Part shown: piece after piece, positions 11,512 through 23,328 of the stretch
How the letters are laid out: each line of letters opens with the position of its first letter
How positions within the stretch are numbered: the stretch's first letter is position 1
Assembly: GCF_024323335.1 (NCBI RefSeq)
Contig: NC_066580.1
Coordinates: 254,176,977 to 254,240,976 of the forward strand
Direction: 5' to 3'
Origin: Lathyrus oleraceus
Lineage: Eukaryota; Streptophyta; Magnoliopsida; Fabales; Fabaceae
DNA: 64,000 bases
Made by a program: the position numbers and the translations under genes
Notes under the pieces: generated by a model
The model's input: only the letters and a program-made list of their open reading frames with translations
What the model was told of the DNA's origin: nothing
The model's database searches: none

Positions 11512-12969
11512 ATGGATTGTGGACGAAGGAACACTATGAAGTACATTTTTAGATGCCCCGACTTGAAAGAGCTAAGGAAGCTATAATCCTTTATATTAGA
11601 TCCCTTGGACTTCAAACAACGTCATGGGAAGCTTTTATCTGTGTTATCTTCTTATATGGTTGAAGGACTCTTGAGTGTGTTGGTTCAGTTTTATGACCCT
11701 CTCTACCGTTGCTTCACTTCCCCTGATTATCAGCTTGTGCCTACGTTGGAGGAGTATGCCCATCTCTTGGGAATACCCGTTTATAGCAAAATGCCTATTA
11801 ATGGATTGGAAGAGATTCCCAGATCTCATATCATAGCTGAAGCTCTTCATCTGAAGAAGTATGAGATTGAGGCTCATTGAGTGAAGAAAGGAGGAATGTT
11901 TGGGTTGACTTCTGAGTTCCTCATAAAGGAAGCTAATGCCTTTGCTCAAGTCGGTAGTGTGGATGCTTTTGAAGCTATATTTGTGTTGCTCATCTATGGG
12001 TTGGCTTTGTTCCCTAACATTGATGGTTTCGTTGATTTTATGTATTTCTCTTTGCATCTAAGGAATTCTAAAGGTGGTGGAACTATCGTGTGCTATGTTC
12101 CTCTTCTGCACAAGTGGTTTATTTCGCACTTGCCTCAGACGCATGCTTTTTTGGAGAACTAACAATGTCTAAGGTGGTCTCAGAGACTTATGTCTCTCAC
12201 TAATGATGATATAGTTTGCTATGATTCTTCATTGAGTAAATTGGAGATTATTTATTGTTGTGGTGAACTCTCTAATGTGCCTCTCATTGGTACACAAGGA
12301 GGAATCAACTACAACCCTGCTTTGGCTCGTCGTCAACTTGGGTTCCCCTTGAGAGACAAACCTAATAACACTCAGTAAGAAGGTCTTTTATATCAAGAGG
12401 GTAAATATACCCAACATTTGAAGCAGAAGATGGTTCATGCTTGGCATAAAGTGCGTAGGAAAGGAAGATCCAAGCTTGGTCCGCGCAACTGTGTAGCTTT
12501 GGAAGCTTACACTTCTTGGGTGAAGAAGAGATATTTGGAGTTGAAGATGCCTTATGCTTGTGAGAGACCTATGTCTATGGTTGTGGTTGAGCCATTAACT
12601 CTCCCTAACCAAGATATAGAGGAGTTGGAAGACGCACTCGCCAAGATGAAGTAAGAGAAGGACACGTAGGAAGAGCGATTCCATGCTTTGAGCAGAAAGC
12701 ATGAGGAGTTGCAGCATGAGTCTAAGGATAAAGATGTACTTATTGAGCTTCTTGAAGACCGTGTAGTGAAGAGACAGAGAGAACCAGAGGTTTCATCTTC
12801 CTCTAGTATGCCTCAACCTTCCGTGATTTAGAAGAAGATTGCTGACCAGCTTGTCCTTGAGAAGGATCAGACAAAGACTTCTTTTGAGTTCGAGATTCGA
12901 CGCATCCGAAGGAAGTACGTTCCTGCAACCAGATCATCTGACACCGTTGTTAGGGGGTCCTCAGGATGA
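11512..12969 (+). pseudogene. Ogre ORF1 of element D (unknown function), with stops
   Basis: ORF1 is the extra gene upstream of gag that marks Ogre elements; its function is not known. The frame stays constant from ATG 11512 to TGA 12969 (about 485 codons) but has in-frame stops, for example near 11584, 11878, 12160, 12376 and 12652. Recognisable blocks shared with the copies at 28688 and 33473 are DYQLVPTLEEYAHLLGIPV, FEAIFVLLIYGLALFPNID, WFISHLPQT and GGINYNPALARRQLGFP. Compared with B it lacks about 20 residues after FVD (near 12039). The C-terminal 100 residues are charged and coiled-coil-like. The PTLEEY block resembles plant mobile-domain-like families; I cannot verify this. Confidence 0.8.
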
Positions 12970-13272
12970 CTAGTTTCCCTTTCTCTTGTATTTTTGTATT
13001 TTTGGTTTCTGAAATTGTACTCAGTGTAATCCTTCCAATTATATAAATAAAAGAGATTTTTTATGGCCAATCAAAATTATTGCAGTTGTTATTATTATTT
13101 ATTTGCAATTAAAATAGCATGTTCCTTGAAAGTAAAAACAATCAAAGCATTGCATTTCATGCGTCATTTGTATAACAGGTTTTTCTTCCGCCATATGTCT
13201 CATTGGTTATTCTTCCGTGCTTCAGCCAAGCTGACTAATCGATACAATACTCGCGCCAATCATCCGAGAATC
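12970..13272 (+). other. Element D spacer between ORF1 and gag
   Basis: About 300 bp, AT-rich, no supported gene. The residues just before the gag ATG (a NHPRI motif at about 13258) could mean that gag begins slightly upstream. Confidence 0.6.
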
Positions 13273-13805
13273 ATGGAGCACTTAGAGCAAGAGAACAGAG
13301 AGCTGAAGAATGAGATCTCCCGCCTGAATGCCATGATGGAGTCTGTGTTAGCTACTCAGAGTTAATCTTCTCCAACGCCTGCAACTCCTCCTCAGAGGAC
13401 TGTCACATCAGAGGTTGTTACTTCAACCGTGCCTGCCACTCAGTTCGCTCTCGCCATGCCTGCCGAATTCCCGTGGGGAATGCCGCCCAACTTTGTGCCA
13501 AAGAGTTTTGCGCCTACTTTTTCTTCCATGCCGGCATCTAGCCCGGTCATGTCTGTTCCTCCTCCAGTTGTTCACACGCTGCCTCATGTTGAGGACACCA
13601 CCTACCATTCCGAGCCGTCTGAGGGTCCGGATGTTTATGAGAAGATGGATGAAATAAAAGACCAATTCCTTGAGCTGCGAAAGGAGTTGAAAACCTTGAG
13701 GGGAAAAGATTTGTTTGGTAAGAGTGTTGCGGAACTGTGCTTGGTTCCTAATGTTAAAATCCCGATGAAGTTCAAAGTCCCTGACTTTGAAAAGTATAAG
13801 GGGAA
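13273..13805 (+). pseudogene. gag: Element D gag, N-terminal part (split by copia)
   Basis: Gag of an Ogre-type element. It opens with a charged heptad-like helix (MEHLEQENRELKNEI), then, past an in-frame stop at 13363, a proline/serine-rich linker and a conserved block (KIPMKFKVPDFEKYKG) that leads into the capsid domain. The frame runs into GGGAA at 13801-13805 and continues in phase at 21017 after the copia element. The same capsid entry block is present in element C near 30620. The stop and insertion inactivate it. Confidence 0.85.
13801..13805. repeat. Target-site duplication, left copy (GGGAA)
   Basis: Precedes TGTTGG of the copia LTR; exact partner at 21017-21021. Confidence 0.95.
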
Positions 13806-15156
13806 TGTTGGTGTAAGCCCTAGAGGCCAATACTTTTGGTACTTGTATCGAATTATTTAAAGGCATTTTCTTTATTATGGTTGATTAATAAAGTCCTTGG
13901 AATAGATAGTCCATTTAATGTATTAAGTGTGACTTAATCATGAGAACACATTAAACATAAGGACACTATTCTTAAAGTATCCGTATTCGAGCTTTAATGT
14001 GAAGTGGGATAACATTAAAGCATTAAGACTATTATGTTTGTAGACTGATGATCACATCTCATGGATCATGGATAAAGAGTTATCAAGTCTTAAACATAGG
14101 TATGAATATTAGGAGTAATATTTATACCGGATTGACCCGCTATGAGAATACTATATAGAAAGTTATGCAAAGTGTCATAAGTTATTCTCATGGTGATAAT
14201 AGTGTATACCACTCTTCAACCTGAAACCACTATGGATCCTAGATGTAGAGTCGAGTGCTTTGTTGTTGATCTAACGTTGTCCGTAACTGGATAACCATAA
14301 AGACAGTTGATGGGTACTCCACGAAGCATGCTGAGGGACATGAGTGTCCTAGATGGAATTTGCCAATCCTGCATAACAGGATAAATGTCTATGGGCCCAA
14401 TATTGAACTGGACAAGGGTGACACGGTCTATACCTTGTGTTCAATATAGACATAAGGGCAAAGGGGTAATTATACACATAATTATTATCACAGGAGGTTT
14501 TGTCAGATCACATGACATTTTCGTGACTTGGGTAGCAGTGATGTGTTGCTAGATACCGCTCACTGTTTATTATGTTAAATGCGTGATTTAATATAATTGC
14601 CAACGTCGCGAAAACCTATAGGGTCACACACAAAGGACGGATTGATGAGAGATAGAATAATTAAGGAACATCGTAAGGTACGGTGTACTTAAGTAGAATA
14701 CGAAAAATGGTAAGGTACCAAATACTTAAGTGATTTTGGCATATTATGAGATATGGGCCAAAATGCACTTAAGTGGGCTTTTTGGCTTGAAGCCCACACA
14801 AGTGGTTCTATAAATAGAACCCCTTGGGTAGAAGCATTGTAACTCACTGAGACAACACAACTGAAGAGTTGGAATTTCGTATCTCTCTCTCACTCAAAAC
14901 CTTCATTCATAACAGCTAGCACTGCGATTGAAGGAATCCGTTCGTGTGGACTGAGTAGAGACGTTGTCATCGTTAAACGTTCGTGATCGCCCCGTGGATC
15001 TGTATCAAAGATTTTGATCATTATCAGAGATCTGCACCAAAGGTTTGAATCGCCACAAGAGGTAACGATTCTATCACTGATCATGCCCATTCGTAAGGAT
15101 CACTAAATGGAGAAATTTTAAAATTCCGTTGCGCCTTGGATGGCAATTCTCCTTCA
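13806..15156 (+). repeat. Copia 5' LTR
   Basis: From TGTTGG to CTTCA, directly followed by one base and the PBS. The TATA box CTATAAATAG is at 14808-14817, so transcription would start about 30 bp downstream. Confidence 0.95.
14808..14817 (+). promoter_or_regulatory. Copia LTR TATA box
   Basis: CTATAAATAG; the identical box recurs in the 3' LTR at 20668-20677. Confidence 0.65.
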
Positions 15157-15157
15157 G

Positions 15158-15171
15158 TGGTATCAGAGCCA
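15158..15171 (+). other. Copia PBS (initiator tRNA-Met type)
   Basis: TGGTATCAGAGCCA, the standard plant copia site complementary to initiator tRNA-Met, one base after the LTR. Confidence 0.95.
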
Positions 15172-16933
15172 CTTACGAAACCATGAATCTGATAACTGTT
15201 TTTGTTCTGTAATAATATGATTAAAGACAGAATGAATCAAAGGTTGAATTGAGATCGATCAAGTTACATATATGTGATATATGTAATCCTGATGCAAAAT
15301 ACATTATATATGATATAGTGTTCTCGTTTCGTTCATTCAAACCCTCGATGATTGTTTTCCTTTGAGCGATCAATGGTTGTTTGCTTCTTGATCCGACATT
15401 AGTATGGTGAAGCAATGACATATTGATCAATCATACTGAATTAACAATCGAGATGTGTTTGACGGTCTGAAATTGGTGCATCAGGGTTAGTGACGGCATA
15501 AGGGTTGTGTTGTCAGAGAGTTATGCGATTGGGGTTTGACTGCACAAGAGTTGTGCTTTCTAAACACTTTTTGGAACAGTGTTAACCGGTTAACGCATAT
15601 GGTTAACCGGTTAACGCAATGCGAAATTAAATTTTTTTAAGTTTTAAACAGTGTTAACCGGTTAACGCATTTGGTTAACCGGTTAACGCAAGGCGGAAAA
15701 CAGTTTTCCAAGACATTTTCAAACAGTGTTAATCGGTTAACGCATTTGGTTAACCAGTTAACGCAAGGCAGATTTTTTTTTTTTAGATTTCAAACAGTGT
15801 TAACCGGTTAACGCATATGGTTAACCGGTTAACGCAAGAAAATTTTCACCCGTTCGGCTAACTCAGTGCTTTAAAAGTGTCAAGTGTTGATACGAAAAGC
15901 GACATCGATTTTAAATGAATTGTTCATTAAAATGTGATGATCGGTCGTCAAAATTTAATTTGATTTTAATTAATTAAAGGAATTAATAATAATAATAAAG
16001 TGTTTATTATTGTCTTGTGGTGATCGGTTATGGCCTTAGTTTTCCTTTGTTTTGTTTTGGGTTTTTAAAATACGACCTGCGTGTTGTGCCTCTCTCTTAA
16101 TCTCCCAAATGTAACTTCTTTTCTCATCTCACTCCCTCGTATGTAAAACAAGTTTCTTTCATGTAATGTAATGATATGAAGAAAGCAAAGAAGTCAGTGC
16201 CAAAGGAGGACAACCTTGAAGATCTTGCTTGGAGAAGCTTAGATCGTTGTAGGTTAGCTTAGGTTCTCTCATTGGCTTGGGAGAACAATTGCGCTAGGGG
16301 CCATAACTGTTTCATTTTTGTTTGTATGTATGTTGATGCATGTGAATGTATGTTGATGCATGTGAGAGACGGTTTATATGATAAACAAGCCAGTGAGATC
16401 AGAAAAATTGCAATTCCCTCAAAATAAATATTAAGTTTAAGCTTTCCAAGTTTTAGCACTCATCAAGACTAGTATCGAATAATGTAGGTTTCGCCTACGC
16501 GAGGTGCATGTTCTATATTAGTAAGGTGCGATGGGATAATTGTAACATCCAACTGTTAAAACAATGGGTCAAACTTAACTAAAAAAATTATAATAAGATT
16601 ATATATATGTTTAGAAGCAAGAGTTGGGAATGATACATATGATGGACTGGAATAAGGAGTTATTCACCCAACTGAAATTTTCGAGAGTTGTATGAGATAC
16701 AATTGGAAGGAGTTCCTACCTAAATAACCTAGTTTTGTGTAATCCGCCTACGCGAACTTAGAACGAAGTGAAATATGGATCTCGACCCACTGGAAAATCT
16801 TCCAACGGGATTTTTCGAATCAAATGATGAGGGTCATTTGTTTTGAGTAAAATAGTGGGAGCATATTTAATTAAAGGCTTAATTGAATATGTCAATGATA
16901 ATTATATTTTCATTAATCCTTATGTAGATTACC
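15172..16933 (+). other. Long copia 5' leader
   Basis: About 1.76 kb between PBS and gag with no supported gene. It holds the palindrome array at 15581-15836, a TTAATTAA-rich stretch near 15970 and a short duplication (GTATGTTGATGCATGTGA twice near 16325-16365). Confidence 0.75.
15581..15836 (+). repeat. Array of TTAACCGGTTAA palindromes
   Basis: Four units of 71-75 bp (starts 15581, 15653, 15728, 15799), each with two copies of GTTAACCGGTTAACGCA or a one-base variant. The 12-base core TTAACCGGTTAA is a perfect palindrome and contains CGGTTA on both strands, which fits the CNGTTR core bound by plant MYB proteins. A regulatory role is inference. Confidence 0.8.
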
Positions 16934-18197
16934 ATGACAGCAAACACCTCTAACAACATCCTACGATCAATCCTTGATAAGGAAAAATTGTCTGGGACAA
17001 ATTTCCTGGATTGGCACCGAAACCTGAGGATTGTCCTCAAACATGATAAAAAGCTGTATGTCTTGGAGACACCTGTTCCTGAAGAGGAACCTCCTAGTTC
17101 TGCACCTAAGACAGAAAGAGATGCTTATAAGAAGCATGTCGATGATGCCAATGAAACTGCTTGTCTCATGCTAGCTACCATGAACTCAGAATTGCAAAAG
17201 CAACATGAGAACATGTCAGCGTTCGATATGATCGAACACCTGAAGTTGCTCTATCAAGAGCAAGCAAGGCATGAGAGGTTTGAAGTTTCAAAAGCCCTTT
17301 TTCAAAGCAAGTTAGCTGAGGGAGCCCCTGTAGGACCCCATGTACTCAAGATGATTGGGTATGTGGAAAACCTTGAGAGATTGGGTTTTCCCCTCGAAAA
17401 GGAACTTGCAACTGATTTGATCTTGCAATCGTTGCCAGATAGTTTCAGTCAATTTGTCCTAAATTTCAATATGATTGATATGGACAAATCTCTTCCTGAA
17501 CTGCTCGCCATGTTAAGAACTGCCGAGCAGAATCTGAAGTCAAAAGGAAAGTCCATTCTGATGATCGGAAATGGAAAGAGACAGAACAAAAGGCCCACTA
17601 AGCAGAGTGATAAGGGGAAGGGCAAGGAAGTTGCCAATCCCAGATCCACTGCTGCTTTGAAGCCTAGTGGAGGCATAGAAAAGGAAGGCACCTACTTCCA
17701 TTGCAGTAAGACCGCACACTGGAAGAGGAACTGCCCAAAGTACCTAGAAGATAAGAAGAATGGAGTAGAGACTTCAACTTCAGGTATTTTTGTTATTAAT
17801 TTATCTACTTCTGCATCATGGGTATTAGATACTGGATGCGGTTCTCACATTTGTACAAATGTGCAGGAACTAAAAGGAGTAGAGATTTGGCAAATGGTGA
17901 AGTCGACCTACGAGTTGGCTATGGAGCAAAGGTTGCTGCTTTAGCCGTAGGAACTTTTGTATTGACTTTACCTAGTGGTTTAATAATTCAGTTAGAGAAC
18001 TGTTATTATGAACCTGCAATTAGCAGGAATATTAAGTCCATTGCTTGTTTGGACAAGTTTGGTTTTTCATTTATAATAAAGAACAATTGTTTCTCAATTT
18101 ATTTGAATGATATATTCTATGCTACTGCACAAATGAACAATGGACTATATGTCCTTGATCTTGAAATGCCTATTAATAACATTAATACAAAAGGGTG
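16934..18197 (+). pseudogene. gag: Copia gag and protease
   Basis: Starts at ATG 16934. The first about 220 residues are a UBN2-type copia Gag (NFLDWHRNLRIVLKHDKKLY near the N-terminus). A zinc knuckle follows near 17695 but is damaged: the first cysteine is replaced (YFHC) and the conserved glycine before H is alanine (TAHW). An aspartic protease site DTGCGSH is at about 17830. A frameshift near 17860 moves the rest of the protease (VGTFVLTLPSG, SIACLDKFGFSFI) to another frame, ending at TGA about 18197. In an intact element Gag would form particles and the protease would cleave the polyprotein. Confidence 0.88.
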
Positions 18198-18227
18198 AAA
18201 CCTAACGAGTTAAAACCAACTAGGTAA

Positions 18228-18951
18228 GAATATTAAAACTCTTCGATCAGATCGAAGTGATGAGTATTTAATCCTAGAGTTTGATGACCATCTGAAAGAG
18301 TGTGGGATCCTATCCCAACTTACTCCTCCTGGAACATCCCAATGGAAGGGTGTATTTGAGAGAAGAAATGGAACCCTGTTGGACATGGTCCGATCCATGA
18401 TGAGTCACACAAATCTTCCAAACTCCTTTTGAGGACATACACCATTGACATCAGCTTACACACTTAACCGTGTTCCATCCAAAAGGTTGAAAAGACACCA
18501 TATGAGATATGGAGTGGTAAGAGACCACATATGTCTTACATGAAGATTTGGGGTTGCGAAGTTTATGTGAAACAACAAATTTCAACTAAGCTTGAGCCCA
18601 AATCTGACAAATGCTTATTTGTGGGGGTATCCTAAAGAAACAAGAGTATATTACTTCTACAATCCTTCGGAGGGCAAAGTGTTTGTCGCTCGAACTGGAG
18701 TTTTTCTAGAAAAGGATTTTAATTCCAAAGGAACCAGTGGGAGGAAAGTAAAGCTTGAAGAAATTCAAGAATCACAAAGCATCGATACACCTATGGAGGA
18801 ATTAGAGCAGGAAACACAAGTAGTTGTGTAAGAGCAACCTGCTCAAGTAGAACAAGACCAGCGTAGGTCAGGCAGGATACGTCACCTACCTAAGATATAT
18901 GGATATCTGATCAAGGTGATGTATTACTCATGGATCAAGATGAGCCTGTGA
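18228..18951 (+). pseudogene. pol: Copia integrase fragment
   Basis: Only the second half of the integrase core and its C-terminal part are present: LRSDRSDEY, SQLTPPGTSQWKGV, ERRNGTLLDM (about 18240-18400), then TAYTLNRVPSK-like text, a PKETRVYYFYNPSEGK segment and an acidic linker. The N-terminal HHCC zinc finger and first catalytic aspartate are missing, so a deletion lies just before 18230. Stops near 18430, 18535 and 18829 break the frame. Confidence 0.83.
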
Positions 18952-19200
18952 CCTACTCATGGAATCTTCGCCTTGATGAAACAGTAAAACTGTATGGATT
19001 CATCAAGAATGAAGATGAGCCTTGTGTCTACAAGAAGGTTAGTGGGAGCATGATCGTATTCCTGGTATTATATGTAGATGACATATTACTCATTGGAATT
19101 GATATCCCTACCCTGCAACAAGTAAAGTCTTAGTTGGGGAAATGCTTTTCTATGAAGGACCTGGGTGAAGCAGCCTATCAGAATCTATAGAGATAGATCA
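18952..19200 (+). pseudogene. pol: Copia reverse transcriptase fragment
   Basis: Begins abruptly with SWNLRLDE and contains the catalytic box FLVLYVDDILLIG (about 19055-19095). The fingers and first palm aspartate, more than 100 residues in copia RTs, are absent. The coding text ends near 19185 after KDLGEAAY. An in-frame stop follows QQVKS (about 19130). It cannot encode an active RT although the YVDD box is intact. Confidence 0.85.
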
Positions 19201-19259
19201 TGAAATGCTTGGCCTAAGTCAGAGTACATAGACAAAGTGATGAGACGCTTTAATATGAA

Positions 19260-19652
19260 TGATTCCAATCTGGTTATGTGTTTTGCTTAAATGGTGGCAC
19301 TGTGAGCTTGAAAAGTTCAACGCAAGATGCAGTTGCTGATTCTACAACTGAGCCCGAGTATATTGCTGCCTTAAGTGCAGCAAAGGAAGCTGTTTGGATC
19401 AATAAACTTGGCATAGTCCCTAGCATTGTGGATCCCATTGGTCTCTATTATGATAACAATGGTGTTATCGCACAAGCTAAGGAGCCTAGATCTCACCAAC
19501 GATCCAAACACATACTTAGACGTTGTGTGAAAATATGTAAAGTACCTACACTTGACAATGTTGCTAACCCACTGACAAAGCCTCTTGCGCAGCAGAAGCA
19601 TGATGGCCATACTAGATCAATGGGCATACGGGGTATGCCTGATTGGCTCTAG
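19260..19652 (+). pseudogene. pol: Copia RNase H, C-terminal pol
   Basis: Encodes RNase H blocks: AVADSTTEPEYIAALSAAKE (normally STTEAEY), YDNNGVIAQAKEP and SKHILRR, ending NPLTKPLAQQKHDGH and a stop at 19650. Short internal deletions occur after WINK (about 5 residues) and after LRR (about 11 residues). The text between RT and this segment is also shortened. It ends 14 bp before the 3' LTR. Confidence 0.85.
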
Positions 19653-19656
19653 TGCT

Positions 19657-19666
19657 AGTGGGAGAT
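19657..19666 (+). other. Copia polypurine tract
   Basis: AGTGGGAGAT directly before TGTTGG of the 3' LTR. Confidence 0.75.
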
Positions 19667-21016
19667 TGTTGGTGTAAGCCCTAGAGGCCAATATTTTTGG
19701 TACTTGTATCGAATTATTTAAAGGCATTTTCTTTATTATGGTTGATTAATAAAGTCCCTGGAATAGATAGTACATTTAATGTATTAAGTGTGACTTAATC
19801 ATGAGAACACATTAAACATAAGGACACTATTCTTAAAGTATCCGTAGTCGAGCTTTAATGTGAAGTCGGATAACATTAAAGCATTAAGACTATTATGTTT
19901 GTAGACTGATGATCACATCTCATGGATCATGGATAAAGAGTTATCAAGTCTTAAACATAGGTATGAATATTAGGAGTAATATTTATACCGGATTGACCCG
20001 CTATGCGAATACTATATAGAAAGTTATGCAAAGTGTCATAAGTTATTCTCATGGTGATAATAGTGTATACCACTCTTCGACCTGAAACCACTATGGATCC
20101 TAGATGTAGAGTCGAGTGCTTTGTTGCTGATCTAACATTGTCCGTAACTGGATAACCATAAAGACAGTTGATGGGTACTCCACGAAGCATGCTGAGGGAC
20201 ATGAGTGTCCTAGATGGAATTTGCCAATCCTGCGTAATAGGATAAATGTCTATGGGCCCAATATTGAACTAGACAAGGGTGACACGGTCTATACCTTGTG
20301 TTCAATATAGACATAAGGGCAAAGGGGTAATTATACACATAATTATTATCACAGGAGGTTTTGTCAGATCACATGACATTTTCGTGACTTGGGTAGCAAT
20401 GATGTGTTGCTAGATACCGCTCACTGTTTATTATGTTAAATGCGTGATTTAATATAATTGCCAACGTCGCGAAAACCTATAGGGTCACACACAAAGGACA
20501 GATTGATGAGAGATAGAATAATTAAGGAACATCGTAAGGTACGGTGTACTTAAGTAGAATACGAAATATGGTAAGGTACCAAATACTTAAGTGATTTGGC
20601 ATATTATGAGATATGGGCCAAAATGCACTTAAGTGGGCTTTTTGGCTTGAAGCCCAGACAAGTGGTTCTATAAATAGAACCCCTTGGGTAGAAGCATTGT
20701 AACTCACTGAGACAACACAATTGAAGAGTTGGAATTTCGTATTTCTCTCTCACTCAAAACCTTCATTCATAACAGCTAGACTTGCGATTGAAGGAATCCT
20801 TTCGTGTGGACTGAGTAGAGACGTTGTCATCGTTCAACGTTCGTAATCGCCCCGTGGATCTGTATCAAAGATTTTGATCATTATCAGAGATCTGCACCAA
20901 AGGTTTGAATCGCCACAAGAGGTAACGATTCTATCACTGATCATGCCCATTCGTAAGGATCACTAAATGGAGAAATTTTTAAATTCCGCTGCGCCTTGGA
21001 TGGCAATTCTTCTTCA
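19667..21016 (+). repeat. Copia 3' LTR
   Basis: 1350 bp, about 2% diverged from the 5' LTR; ends TTCTTCA at 21016. TATA box at 20668-20677. Confidence 0.95.
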
Positions 21017-21021
21017 GGGAA
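21017..21021. repeat. Target-site duplication, right copy (GGGAA)
   Basis: Exact partner of 13801-13805; the gag reading frame is continuous across one copy. Confidence 0.95.
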
Positions 21022-21709
21022 TACATGTCCACTCAACCATCTTGTCATGTATGCTAGAAAGATATCGATGCAAACTGATAATGATCAGTTACTGATTCAT
21101 TATTTCCAAGACAGTCTGACTGGCGCCGCTCTGAGGTGGTACATGGGTTTGGATAGTGCGAGTGTCCGCACGTTCAATGATTTGGGTGAGGCATTTGTGA
21201 AACAATACAAGTACAATATGGATATGGTGCCTGATAGGGAGATGACCAAAATTTTCCTCAAGACCCTGAGCTCGTTTTACTATGAGCGTATGATTGCTAG
21301 TGCCCCCAGTGACTTTACCGAAATGGTAAATATGGGGATGAGATTAGAAGAAGGTGTCCGCGAGGGACGATTGTCTAAAGAAGAAGCATCATCAAGTAAG
21401 ACGTATGGTAATAGTTTCACTAAGAAGAAGGAAGCTGAAGCCAATGCAGTACCAATTGGGAGGAAGAGGAGGCCTCATGTCAAAAGAAGTCCACAACCAC
21501 ATCAACACCATCATCAAGTATCATCTGTTATTCCAGTATTTTCCAACAATCAATCAATGTCAGTTCAACAACAACGTCAACAATAGCCACAACAAAGAAC
21601 AAACAACTACAACAACAACAATACCAACAATAATCATCACCAACAACATAACTTTGAGAGGAAGAAGGTTTCTTTCGACCCGATTCCTATGTCTTATGCT
21701 GAGTTATAA
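21017..21709 (+). pseudogene. gag: Element D gag, C-terminal part
   Basis: Continues the capsid domain in phase: NHLVMYARKI, HYFQDSLTGAALRWYMGLD and FVKQYKYNMDM. After VPDRE about 35-40 residues present in element C (the FKEYAQKWRDLA segment) are missing, then KTLSSFYYERMIASAPSDF follows. The tail is glutamine/asparagine-rich. A stop at 21584 and a terminal stop at 21707 after DPIPMSYAEL break it. The zinc-knuckle region seen in C (31424-31468) is deleted here, so this copy could not package RNA normally. Confidence 0.83.
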
Positions 21710-23075
21710 TGCTACTATGGTAATACGGTTAGTGGATCCAATCCCGTATGCATCCGATAGAGCTGTTTCGTATCAGTATAATGCTACTATGTTAGAGAAT
21801 GGTCAAGAGGTTCCATTGTCTACGACCAGTTCTGTTGTGAGCATTGCTGATGTGACGAAGGTGATCCATAGTGGTCGTGTTTTTGGGCCGGTGTTCCCGA
21901 ATAATGTAGAAGATGTATCTGTCAGGAAGAAGGTTGATGTGCCTGTGGCGAATCCGGTTAATGCTCCGAGATGTCAGTCTGGTGAATCCAGCAGTTTGAA
22001 GCCTAATGATGATGATGAGGTACTCCATTTAATCAAGAAGAGCGAGTTTAATATGGTGGAGCAGTTGCTCCAAAATCCTTCCAAAATTTCAGTGTTGTCT
22101 ATACTCATGAACTCTGAAGCGCACAGAGAAGCATTGCAAAAGGTATTGGAGCAAGCTTATGTCGAGCATGATGTAATAGTAGATCGGTTCGATCATATTG
22201 TGGCTAACATCACTTCCTGCAACAATTTGAGCTTTTGTGACGAAGAACTTCCCGAGGAAGGCAGAAATCACAACTTAGCATTGCATATATCAATGAATTG
22301 CAAGGAGGATGCGCTGTCAAATGTATTGGTTAATATCGATTCTTCTCTGAATGTACTCCCCAAGTCAACTCCTTACAAATTGTCATATGAAGGAGTTCCG
22401 ATGAGATACAGTGGCGTGATCATTAAAGCTTTTGATGATTCTCGCAAAACTGTTATAAGAGAGGTGGACCTTCCGGTGAAGATAAGTCCGAGTGATTTCC
22501 AAATTACTTTCCAAGTAATGGATATCCACCCGGCCTATAGCTGCTTGTTGGGAAGGCCATGGATACACGAAGTTGGAGCTGTTACGTCAACTCTGCATCA
22601 GAAGTTGAAGTTTATGAAGAATGGTAAGCTTGTTATCATCGACGGAGAGAAGGCTCTGTTAGTGAGTCACCTGTCGTCTTTTTCGTATGTTGAAGTTGAG
22701 GATGAGATTGGAACTCCGTTCCAAGCTCTATATATTGATGAAGAAAAGAAAGTTGGGGAACCTATGTCCTCTTTTAAAGACGCTCAGAAGATTGTTGAAG
22801 ATGGTAGTTCTGATCAGTGGGGCCGGATGGTAGAGGTCGCCGAGAATAAGAACCGAACCAGTTTGGGATTCCAGCAAGGGACGTATGTGATTAAAGATGA
22901 AGATATGCAACCCAAATTCCGTAGTAGAGGGTTCATTCATGGTAAGGAAGAACACATATCTGTCGTGATCGAGGGGGATGAAGATGAAGACTGCACCAAT
23001 TTTGTGACGCATGAAAAAGCTTGCAACAATTGGACCGCTGCCGATGTTCCTTTTATTATGCATTGCTCTAAGTAA
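21710..23075 (+). pseudogene. pol: Element D protease region with lost catalytic Asp
   Basis: Open to TAA at 23075 in a frame one base off gag. It begins with the conserved DPIPYASDRAVSYQYNATM block that precedes Ogre proteases. The retropepsin domain spans about 22270-22660 (LALHISMNCKEDAL, SSLNVLPKST, AYSCLLGRPWIH). The catalytic D-T/N-G-S is here N-I-D-S (22332-22343), so the aspartate is lost and the enzyme would be dead. A long acidic linker (VVIEGDEDEDC near 22970) leads to the end before the intron-like gap. The missing active site is the clear anomaly, because the rest of the frame is open. Confidence 0.83.
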
Positions 23076-23328
23076 TTTCTTTTATTATTTTTGAAAATCC
23101 TTCTCCTATGCCTAAGGGAGAAGTGAACATTGTTTGGCATCTTTCAATTTGATCATTAATAAAATGCAATTCTATTCATCCACATCTATGATGTTTTACT
23201 TTTACTTTTTTTCTTTTTCTGAAAATGGTAATCACAAAAAACATAAGTAAATAATAATAATTGTCCATATGCATAATATTTGGTCACAATTCACTTCTCT
23301 TAAATAAAAATATCAAATCATTATGCAG
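23076..23328 (+). other. Ogre intron-like gap between PR and RT
   Basis: Non-coding AT-rich 250 bp between the protease stop and RT. A pyrimidine-rich tract and ATTATGCAG ending at 23328 look like a 3' splice site; the same CATGCAG occurs before RT in element B (about 35759). Ogre elements are known to carry a partly spliced intron at this place. The donor is not certain. Confidence 0.6.

Larger units (their letters stand above)
13806..21016 (+). mobile_element. Ty1/copia element with both LTRs, defective pol (7211 bp)
   Basis: Two direct LTRs (1351 and 1350 bp) start TGTTGGTGTAAG and end TTCA, with PBS TGGTATCAGAGCCA, purine-rich tract and a perfect 5 bp duplication GGGAA. The domain order gag-PR-INT-RT-RNH, integrase before RT, is that of copia. 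By eye the LTRs differ at about 27 positions plus one indel, near 2%, which suggests insertion within roughly the last million years at commonly used grass rates. Large parts of INT, RT and RNH are missing, so it is non-autonomous. I cannot place it confidently in a copia lineage. Confidence 0.95.

Noticed and set aside
21792..23063. Several minus-strand frames opposite element D protease
   Set aside because: Antisense shadows of the plus-strand pol frame with no recognisable domain.
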